6,749 nucleotides of DNA. Origin: Pelagibacteraceae bacterium TMED259. Its GTDB lineage: Bacteria; Pseudomonadota; Alphaproteobacteria; HIMB59. Of this stretch, positions 1 through 6,749 are shown one piece after another. Location: the NCBI GenBank assembly GCA_002169365.1, contig NHLE01000031.1:5002-11750 (forward strand). The letters run 5' to 3'. Both the position numbers and the translations under genes were made by a program. The notes beneath the pieces were generated by a model. It searched no databases. It was not told the origin of the DNA and saw nothing but the letters and a program-made list of their open reading frames with translations. The stretch's first letter is position 1, and the number at the start of each line of letters is the position of its first letter.

Positions 1-359
1 AAAACATACAAACCCATTGCAGAAAGAATAAGTAATAAAATTATAGCCTTAGTAAGAGTTATTTGAGAAGAGGCTAGTGGGCGAAGTTTCGTTCGATCAA
101 CTTTTTTATCAATATTTCTATCAAAGATGTCATTAACAATACAACCCACTGATCTCATTACAAAAGCACCAAGAAAAAATATGATTAAAAATTTTAACGT
201 GTTTAATCCAATTTCACCATAAGACACCAGAGCAAAACTTATTGGATAAAATAAGAGTAAAAAACCTATTGGTCTGTCTAGCCTTATTAATATGAGATAG
301 GGGTGCGTAAATGATGGTAAAATTTTAAAAATTAAATTATCTTGGTTAATATCATTCAT
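1..359 (-). CDS. ubiA: 4-hydroxybenzoate polyprenyltransferase UbiA (N-terminal part, cut by window edge)
   Basis: Integral-membrane prenyltransferase that attaches the polyprenyl tail to 4-hydroxybenzoate in ubiquinone synthesis. Translating the minus strand from the ATG at 359-357 gives 119 uninterrupted codons; the family is usually about 290 residues, so the C-terminal 60 percent lies outside. Visible landmarks are RLDRPIG at residues 26-32, a first hydrophobic segment at about 31-48, a second at about 55-75, and the Mg-prenyl-diphosphate motif NDIFDRNID at 76-84 (N76, D77, D80, D84), followed by RTKLRPLAS at 89-97. RLDRPIG and RPLAS separate UbiA from the heme O synthase CtaB, a relative also in this window. 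The short hydrophilic N-terminus with a conserved-looking LP before RLDRPIG supports this start. The start codon overlaps that of divergent rsmE by two bases, so any promoter must lie inside rsmE. No Shine-Dalgarno sequence is evident. The assignment is confident. Confidence 0.95.
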   Translation of the reverse strand, partial: MNDINQDNLIFKILPSFTHPYLILIRLDRPIGFLLLFYPISFALVSYGEIGLNTLKFLIIFFLGAFVMRSVGCIVNDIFDRNIDKKVDRTKLRPLASSQITLTKAIILLLILSAMGLYV

Positions 360-360
360 G
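357..360. other. Shared CATG palindrome holding both divergent start codons
   Basis: The minus-strand ATG of ubiA (359-357) and the plus-strand ATG of rsmE (358-360) are read from the same CATG palindrome. The two genes therefore have no intergenic DNA at their 5' ends, and both 5' control regions must sit inside the coding sequence of the other gene or the mRNAs must be close to leaderless. Both start choices are supported by the N-terminal pattern of their families. No Shine-Dalgarno sequence is visible for either gene. Confidence 0.8.
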
Positions 361-1074
361 AAGAGAGTTTATTGTAATTCAATTTTAGATGAAGGTAGCA
401 CTTATCAACTAGAAGAAAAGTACTATATCCATTTAATTCGAGTGATGCGATTAAATATCGGAAGTGAAATTGCATTATTTAACCCTAATTCAGGTGAATG
501 GAAGGCCGTAATAAAAAAAATTAACAATCAAAATATAATTGCAGAAGTCTTAGAAAAGATATCAAGCTCTTTTGTTGAGCCAAATATTAGTCTTTTATTC
601 TCTCCAATTAAAAATCTTAATAGCGAAGCTATTATTAGACAGTCAACTGAATTAGGGGTTAGGAATATTTATCCAACTTTTTTTCAAAGAACTGTCATAA
701 AAAAAATTAATCTTAGTAAATTTTCATCATATTCTATTGGAGCAGCACAACAATGTGGGAGGATGTCAATTCCAACATTAGACAATTATCAAAAGTTAGA
801 CCAAAGAATCGATTTGTTGTCTAAGTGTCATGTACTAATGTTTGATGAGAATTTACAGGGTGACCCTATCCAAAAAATTAATTCATCAATATCTGACAAT
901 AAAACAGAAATTATTGTGATTATTGGGCCTGAAGGAGGTTTTGAGGAAAAGGAGAGGCAGATGATATCTAAAAATAGCAAAACCTTTCAAAATATTTCTC
1001 TAGGCCCTAGAATTCTGAAAGCTGATACTGCTGTTATTGCCGCACTGAGCTTAACATTTCATTATTTTTCATAA
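358..1074 (+). CDS. rsmE: 16S rRNA (uracil(1498)-N(3))-methyltransferase RsmE
   Basis: Cytoplasmic SAM-dependent SPOUT-family enzyme that methylates N3 of U1498 in 16S rRNA of the 30S subunit. The 238-residue length is normal. The N-terminal half (about 1-70) is the PUA-like RNA-binding part, with the HLIRVMRL pattern at 25-32 and a following GSEIALF. The C-terminal SPOUT domain shows STELGV (96-101), AAQQCGRMSIPTL (129-141), the SAM-binding loop GPEGGFEEKE (190-199) and the knot-forming LGPRILKADTA (215-225). The family often has a lysine just before the (A/S)TELGV motif; here it is Q95. The ATG overlaps the ubiA start on the other strand. A divergent ubiA-rsmE pair is common in Alphaproteobacteria, often with gshA after rsmE, but here the oxidase genes follow. 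No terminator hairpin is seen after the stop, so some read-through into ctaC is possible. Confidence 0.95.
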   Translation: MKRVYCNSILDEGSTYQLEEKYYIHLIRVMRLNIGSEIALFNPNSGEWKAVIKKINNQNIIAEVLEKISSSFVEPNISLLFSPIKNLNSEAIIRQSTELGVRNIYPTFFQRTVIKKINLSKFSSYSIGAAQQCGRMSIPTLDNYQKLDQRIDLLSKCHVLMFDENLQGDPIQKINSSISDNKTEIIVIIGPEGGFEEKERQMISKNSKTFQNISLGPRILKADTAVIAALSLTFHYFS

Positions 1075-1081
1075 TTATAGC

Positions 1082-1110
1082 CAATTTAAGCGACAACCTG
1101 TCAATATACT
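1082..1110 (+). promoter_or_regulatory. Candidate promoter for the ctaC operon
   Basis: The 64 bases between rsmE and ctaC are the longest gene-free stretch in the window and lie just ahead of the oxidase run, where a promoter is expected. TATACT at 1105-1110 differs from the -10 consensus TATAAT at one base. The region 16-18 bases upstream (around 1082-1088) is AT-rich and has no good TTGACA match, so the -35 element is weak or replaced by an activator. A start near 1117 would give a leader of about 22 bases. This is inferred from sequence pattern only. Confidence 0.35.
1092..1102. promoter_or_regulatory. Inverted repeat GACA-N3-TGTC, possible operator
   Basis: GACA at 1092-1095 and TGTC at 1099-1102 form a perfect 4-base dyad with a 3-base spacer, immediately upstream of the TATACT box at 1105. 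The position between putative -35 and -10 elements is where a repressor or a class II activator might bind. The arms are short and such a dyad can occur by chance. I do not match it to a specific regulator; it is not an FNR/Anr-type TTGAT-N4-ATCAA box. Confidence 0.25.
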
Positions 1111-1138
1111 GCCTTTAAAAGTTAACTAATATGATTTT

Positions 1139-3585
<2,447 letters not shown>

Positions 3586-3588
3586 CTT

Positions 3589-4515
3589 GTGTCTTTGAAT
3601 AACAAGCACCAAAGTAATATAAATTCTAACAACTTTGGTGTGCTATTCTTTTATATAGTGAATTTTTTAAAACAAATTTATGTTTTAATTAAACCTGGAG
3701 TGATATCTCTAGTTATTTTTACAGCTTTATGTGCAATGTTAATTGCCCCATCTGATAAGAGTCTTTTTATAAAAGGAGTCTCCCTATTACTGATAGCAAT
3801 GGGAGCCTCGGGTTCTGCAATATTGAATATGTGGAATGATAGGGTTATCGACTCCAAAATGGAGAGAACTAAATTCAGACCAATACCCGCTGGTAACATT
3901 TCAGCAAATGCCGCTTTGGCGGTAGGTCTTGTCTTTTCTTTTTTTTCGGTAGTTTTACTCTTCTTTTTTGCCAATATTAAAGCTTCCATACTACTAGCTT
4001 TTACAATTATTTATTATTCAGTTTTTTATACAATGTATCTAAAACATCGTACTGCACAAAACATCGTTATTGGTGGGCTCGCTGGAGCTCTTCCACCAGT
4101 TATCGCCTGGATAAGTATTTCGAGTGATATGTTGGGCTATCCTATTATTCTTTGTTTGATAATTTTTCTTTGGACTCCTCCTCATTCATGGGCTTTAGCT
4201 ATTTATCGCAATCAAGATTATTCTAATGCAGATGTGCCTATGTACCCGGTTAAATATGGTATTAAAAAAACTTTAATGATGATGAATATTTATACTTTCG
4301 CTATGATTTTAGCAGTAAATTTATTATTTTTTATAGGCTTTGCAGATTGGTTGTTTTTTGTATCTGCAAATTTTCTTAATGGTTATTTTGCATTGAAGCT
4401 CTTTAAATTAAATTATTCCAATAATCTTAAAAAAGACTCCATTAAACTTTTTGGATTTTCAATCGTTTACTTATTTTCAATTTTTCTTTTTGCTGTTATA
4501 GATAAGTATATCTAA
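3589..4515 (+). CDS. ctaB: Protoheme IX farnesyltransferase (heme O synthase)
   Basis: UbiA-superfamily membrane enzyme (CtaB/Cox10/CyoE) that transfers a farnesyl group to heme B, giving heme O, which CtaA then converts to the heme A used by CtaD. Predicted GTG start three bases after the ctaD stop; 308 residues, normal length, with about eight or nine hydrophobic segments. The first polyprenyl-diphosphate motif is N80, D84 and D88 in NMWNDRVID, followed by RTKFRPIPAG (93-102). YLKHRTAQNIVIGGLAGALPP (150-170) and WTPPHSWALAIYRNQDYSNA (195-214) with D210 and D215 are the other family signatures. Many relatives read PPHFW where this one has PPHSW at 197-201. The N-terminal ~23 residues before VNFLKQIYVLIKPG are Asn/Ser-rich; an in-frame GTG at 3658 is a possible alternative start, but neither has a visible Shine-Dalgarno sequence. 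The small coxF-like gene starts immediately after its stop. Confidence 0.97.
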   Translation: MSLNNKHQSNINSNNFGVLFFYIVNFLKQIYVLIKPGVISLVIFTALCAMLIAPSDKSLFIKGVSLLLIAMGASGSAILNMWNDRVIDSKMERTKFRPIPAGNISANAALAVGLVFSFFSVVLLFFFANIKASILLAFTIIYYSVFYTMYLKHRTAQNIVIGGLAGALPPVIAWISISSDMLGYPIILCLIIFLWTPPHSWALAIYRNQDYSNADVPMYPVKYGIKKTLMMMNIYTFAMILAVNLLFFIGFADWLFFVSANFLNGYFALKLFKLNYSNNLKKDSIKLFGFSIVYLFSIFLFAVIDKYI

Positions 4516-4617
4516 ATGAATAGAAAGAAAAAAAATTATATTGTGCTGTTTATCCTATGTTGTCTTATTGTAGCTTTTTACTTCATAACTATTCAAAGAA
4601 TTAAATCTGGATTTTGA
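4516..4617 (+). CDS. CoxF-like single-helix microprotein between ctaB and ctaG
   Basis: ATG at 4516 abuts the ctaB TAA, and 33 codons run to TGA at 4615-4617. The product has a basic start (MNRKKKN), one hydrophobic helix at about residues 8-25 with two adjacent cysteines (CC, 15-16), then the tail FYFITIQRIKSGF (21-33). Alphaproteobacterial oxidase operons commonly hold a very small gene here, called coxF, with the same plan: positive N-terminus, one helix, and an FY-hydrophobic-T-hydrophobic-(K/R) ending. Position, size and pattern all fit, although I rely on remembered family appearance and such a short protein gives weak homology evidence. The predicted topology is N-in with one helix, and the role is unproven but probably linked to oxidase assembly. 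Its TGA overlaps the TTG start of ctaG (TTGA), implying coupled translation. It is short enough to be missed by default gene callers. Confidence 0.72.
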   Translation: MNRKKKNYIVLFILCCLIVAFYFITIQRIKSGF

Positions 4618-5150
4618 AATTTTCTAATAAGTCTAAAACTGTCGTTGTACTAGTTTTAGTTTTGATGTTTATGTCAAGTTTGGTTATCTTTTCAGTTCCT
4701 CTATATAAAATTTTTTGTGATTTAACTGGATTTCAGGGTTTTAATCAACAAACAACAAATATTAATTCTACTTCTGAACTCTCAGATAGTCAGTTAAATA
4801 TAAATGTTATTTTTACTAGTCAGGTTGAGGAAGGGTTAGACTGGATATTTGAAGCTCCACCTAAAATGAATATCAATGAAGGCAAAAAGTATGATGTTGT
4901 GTTTAAAGCTAAAAATAATACCCAATCAATATCTACAGGTACGTCTATTTTCAATGTTCTTCCCCCAAAAATAGGACCATATCTTTTAAAAATTGAGTGT
5001 TTTTGTTTTTTAGATCAAACTATAAGTCCTGGAGAGACAGTAGAATTCCCCGTGAGCTTTTATATAGACCCCCTAATACTTGATGACCCTGAAGCAAGTA
5101 GCGTAAAGAATGTCACTTTGTCATATACCTTTTTTGAGAAAAAAGAATGA
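4614..5150 (+). CDS. ctaG: Cytochrome c oxidase assembly protein CtaG (Cox11 family, CuB copper chaperone)
   Basis: Membrane-anchored copper chaperone that inserts copper into the CuB site of subunit I from the periplasmic side. It has 178 residues, typical for alphaproteobacterial Cox11. One N-terminal membrane anchor at about 8-29 leads into VPLYKIFCDLTGFQG (28-42), where C35 is the family's conserved third cysteine. The immunoglobulin-like domain follows with TSIFNVLPPKIGPY (110-123), the copper-binding CFCF pair C129 and C131, then Q135 and the end motif NVTLSYTFFEKK. All three copper-relevant cysteines are present. The start is a TTG whose last two bases lie in the TGA of the preceding microprotein gene; MKFSNKSK before the anchor fits the family, and the next in-frame ATG (residue 18) would delete half the anchor. 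No good Shine-Dalgarno sequence is seen, so translation probably depends on reinitiation after the upstream gene. Confidence 0.95.
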   Translation: MKFSNKSKTVVVLVLVLMFMSSLVIFSVPLYKIFCDLTGFQGFNQQTTNINSTSELSDSQLNINVIFTSQVEEGLDWIFEAPPKMNINEGKKYDVVFKAKNNTQSISTGTSIFNVLPPKIGPYLLKIECFCFLDQTISPGETVEFPVSFYIDPLILDDPEASSVKNVTLSYTFFEKKE

Positions 5151-5160
5151 AATAGAATAA

Positions 5161-6003
5161 ATGGTTGACTTAACTTTTAAAGATTCAGAAAAGAAACACC
5201 AGTTTCACCTTGTAAACCCTAGTCCTTGGCCTCTAGTTGGTTCTTTTTCAGCGCTTTTCTTGGTATCTGGAGCTATCTTATACATGCATTATGAAATGTT
5301 ATGGCCATTAGTTACGGGTTTTGGTTTGATTTGCTTTACTTTTTTTATGTGGTGGAGAGACATCATAAAAGAGAGCACATTTTTAAAAGTCCATAACTCC
5401 ATCACCGAATTGGGTCTTCGTTGGGGTATGGCATTATTCATAACCTCTGAAGTTATGTTTTTTGTTGCTTTTTTTTGGGCTTTCTTTGATGCTAGTTTAT
5501 TACCTAAGACGTTCATTTTAGATTATAAAGATGTTTTTACCGGTTCACTTGGTGTTGGTATTTGGCCGCCTGAAGGTATTGAAACTTTTGATCCATTAGA
5601 TATTCCTTACTTAAATACCCTGATTCTTCTTTTATCGGGTACTACATGCACATGGGCACACCACGCAGTTCGTGAGGGTCATAACGAAGAAGCTCTGCAA
5701 GGTTTATATTTTACAGTTTTTTTAGGTGCTATATTTACTTGTCTTCAAGTTTATGAATATCAGCATGCCACCTTTGGTTTTACGGAGGGTATTTATCCTT
5801 CCACATTTTATATGGCAACGGGCTTTCATGGCTTCCATGTTCTTGTTGGAACTATTTTTCTATTAGTCTGTTTAATGAGAGCTAGAAAAGGTCATTTGAC
5901 TCCAGAAAGACACTTTGGCTTTGAAGCTGCTGCATGGTATTGGCATTTTGTTGATGTGGTATGGTTATTCCTATACATCGCCATATACTGGTGGGGAAGA
6001 TAG
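5161..6003 (+). CDS. ctaE: Cytochrome c oxidase subunit III
   Basis: Subunit III (coxC) of the aa3 oxidase, a membrane protein with seven helices in the family, which stabilises subunit I during turnover and helps proton uptake into the D channel. The 280-residue length is standard. Landmarks are HLVNPSPWPLVGS (16-28), the matrix-side MWWRDIIKE (63-71), SEVMFFVAFFWAFF (96-109) with E97 equivalent to the DCCD-reactive glutamate of mitochondrial subunit III, TTCTWAHHAVREG (161-173), the GFHGFHVLVGTIFL stretch (221-234), and the C-terminal FGFEAAAWYWHFVDVVWLFL (252-271). The ATG lies ten bases after the ctaG stop. The start is supported by the typical hydrophilic lead before HLVNPSPWP. Only a weak AG-rich stretch precedes it. 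It is probably co-transcribed with the genes before and after it. Confidence 0.98.
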   Translation: MVDLTFKDSEKKHQFHLVNPSPWPLVGSFSALFLVSGAILYMHYEMLWPLVTGFGLICFTFFMWWRDIIKESTFLKVHNSITELGLRWGMALFITSEVMFFVAFFWAFFDASLLPKTFILDYKDVFTGSLGVGIWPPEGIETFDPLDIPYLNTLILLLSGTTCTWAHHAVREGHNEEALQGLYFTVFLGAIFTCLQVYEYQHATFGFTEGIYPSTFYMATGFHGFHVLVGTIFLLVCLMRARKGHLTPERHFGFEAAAWYWHFVDVVWLFLYIAIYWWGR

Positions 6004-6044
6004 TCTCTTAATATTTACACTACAAAATTATTTATATTTCAGTA

Positions 6045-6716
6045 ATGAGACATAAATCATTAACAGTATTTTTTTTGTTTATCATCACTTTGACGTTTGT
6101 TCTAGGGTGCTGGCAGCTTTACCGACTTGAATGGAAAAATAATTTAATACAAAATATTAATTCATCTATCGTTACTCCAAATTTTTATTCCCCAGATATT
6201 GTTGATTATAGCGAATTAACTGCTGTCAAATTAGATAATGATTATACAGCTATTGATCAACCTATCTTTATTGAATCAAAAACAAATCAAAAAAAAGTTG
6301 GCTACCATGCTGTCACGCCACTTTTTCTCAATGATAAAATTTATAGTTTTTTAAACTTAGGTTGGGTTCCAGATAAAAATATTGAAAATATTAAAAATAT
6401 TATTATTCAGTTTAATCAAAAGAAAGATGTTACTGTTTATTTAAGATATCTTACATCTGATAAAGATTTTTTCATTCCTGAAAATAATTTAACTTCTAAT
6501 ATCTGGTTTTCAGTAAATCGTGAGAATTTGGAAGATCATTTCCAAGAAAAAATTGTTTCACCTTATTATTTTGTTTTATTAGACTCTGAAATAAAATCGG
6601 ACTTAAATCCAATCATTTTTTTAAGGAATAATCATTTAAATTATTCAATTACATGGTTTTTATTAAGTTTATCCAGTATTGTCATGCTTTTAATAATTAG
6701 AAGAAAAAATGAATAA
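6045..6716 (+). CDS. surf1: SURF1-family oxidase assembly protein
   Basis: Membrane assembly factor (Shy1/SURF1) that helps insert heme a into subunit I. It has 223 residues with the family plan: an N-terminal helix (about 6-22) running into LGCWQLYRLEWK (20-31), a periplasmic domain, and a C-terminal helix (about 201-218) preceded by NNHLNYSITWF (195-205). H197 is in the position of the histidine implicated in heme a binding in bacterial Surf1. In the middle, VGYHAVTPL (85-93) and NLGWVPD (104-110) match the central motif, which in many relatives reads NRGWVP; the arginine is absent here. The charged, Asn/Lys-rich domain shows the strong AT bias of the genome. The gene is separated from ctaE by 41 bases with no obvious terminator or ribosome binding site. 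The DUF983 gene often found between ctaE and surf1 is not there. The assignment is confident from the two end motifs. Confidence 0.93.
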   Translation: MRHKSLTVFFLFIITLTFVLGCWQLYRLEWKNNLIQNINSSIVTPNFYSPDIVDYSELTAVKLDNDYTAIDQPIFIESKTNQKKVGYHAVTPLFLNDKIYSFLNLGWVPDKNIENIKNIIIQFNQKKDVTVYLRYLTSDKDFFIPENNLTSNIWFSVNRENLEDHFQEKIVSPYYFVLLDSEIKSDLNPIIFLRNNHLNYSITWFLLSLSSIVMLLIIRRKNE

Positions 6717-6749
6717 ATTAAAAAAACTTTTTAAAAATTACTATATTTT
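6709..6749 (+). CDS. Possible next gene, 5' end only, unidentified
   Basis: An ATG at 6709 opens a frame of 13 complete codons (MNKLKKLFKNYYI) that is still open at the window edge and overlaps the end of surf1 by eight bases. The basic Lys-rich start and the overlap fit the tight operon style here, but the visible part is too short to assign a family. Related genomes often place ispH or thrC after surf1; the visible residues do not show the start of either convincingly. It may also be a chance frame with the true start further on. Confidence 0.35.
   Translation, partial: MNKLKKLFKNYYI

Noticed and set aside
1075..1138. Rho-independent terminator after rsmE.
   Set aside because: The gap has no GC-rich stem followed by a U-run. 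The only dyads are the 4-base GACA/TGTC and AGTTAACT, which are too weak to be terminators.
3658..3660. In-frame GTG as an alternative ctaB start, giving VNFLKQIYVLIKPG.
   Set aside because: It is possible, but the GTG at 3589 is only three bases after ctaD, in keeping with the tight spacing elsewhere. Neither site has a Shine-Dalgarno sequence to decide the matter, so the longer form is kept with this caveat.
3678..3989. Minus-strand open frame of 103 codons inside ctaB.
   Set aside because: It is antisense to the conserved NMWND region of heme O synthase; its composition reflects the complement of hydrophobic codons.
5289..5516. Minus-strand open frame of 75 codons inside ctaE.
   Set aside because: It is antisense to conserved subunit III motifs and has no features of its own.
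6381..6408. Repeated AATATTAAAAATATTATTATT-like tract, as a possible repeat or binding array.
   Set aside because: It is low-complexity AT-rich coding sequence for an Asn/Ile/Lys-rich part of SURF1 and is explained by base composition.

Overview
The window is a compact, AT-rich (roughly one-third G+C by eye) stretch of bacterial chromosome. It carries the gene cluster for an aa3-type (A-family) cytochrome c oxidase and several of its assembly factors. The gene order ctaC-ctaD-ctaB-(small coxF-like gene)-ctaG-ctaE-surf1 is typical of Alphaproteobacteria. So is a divergent ubiA/rsmE pair. The low G+C, the near absence of intergenic DNA and the many touching or overlapping genes suggest a genome-streamlined marine alphaproteobacterium (Pelagibacterales-like or another AT-rich marine lineage). 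This placement is inferred from composition and gene order, not from a database search. TGA is used as a stop (ctaC, coxF-like, ctaG), so this is the bacterial code and not mitochondrial DNA.

Layout. Positions 1-359 (minus strand) hold the N-terminal 119 codons of ubiA, 4-hydroxybenzoate polyprenyltransferase of ubiquinone synthesis, cut by the window edge. rsmE (16S rRNA m3U1498 methyltransferase) leaves in the opposite direction at 358-1074; the two start codons share the palindrome CATG. A 64-base gap (1075-1138) follows, with a candidate promoter, and then the oxidase run on the plus strand. Its genes are ctaC/coxB (1139-1993), ctaD/coxA (1990-3585), ctaB (3589-4515), a 33-codon membrane microprotein gene (4516-4617), ctaG/cox11 (4614-5150), ctaE/coxC (5161-6003) and surf1 (6045-6716). 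A further reading frame begins at 6709 and runs off the window; only 13 codons are visible and it cannot be identified.

How the genes work together. CtaC, CtaD and CtaE are the three core subunits of the proton-pumping oxidase. CtaC receives electrons from cytochrome c at CuA. CtaD holds heme a and the heme a3-CuB oxygen-reducing centre. CtaE is the third core membrane subunit. CtaB makes heme O, the precursor of heme A; the heme A synthase gene ctaA is not in the window. CtaG delivers copper to CuB, SURF1 helps place heme a, and the small CoxF-like protein is a probable assembly-linked microprotein. The quinone made by the UbiA pathway feeds the respiratory chain that ends at this oxidase.

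All catalytic and metal-binding residues checked in CtaC, CtaD, CtaB and CtaG are present, and no frameshift or broken gene was found. I see no mobile element, CRISPR array, RNA gene or clear undescribed system. The points worth a second look are mainly about architecture: the shared start codons of ubiA and rsmE, the microprotein with its stop/start overlap, the non-ATG starts of the assembly genes, the possible palindromic operator before ctaC, and the lack of a DUF983 gene and of gshA where related genomes often carry them.
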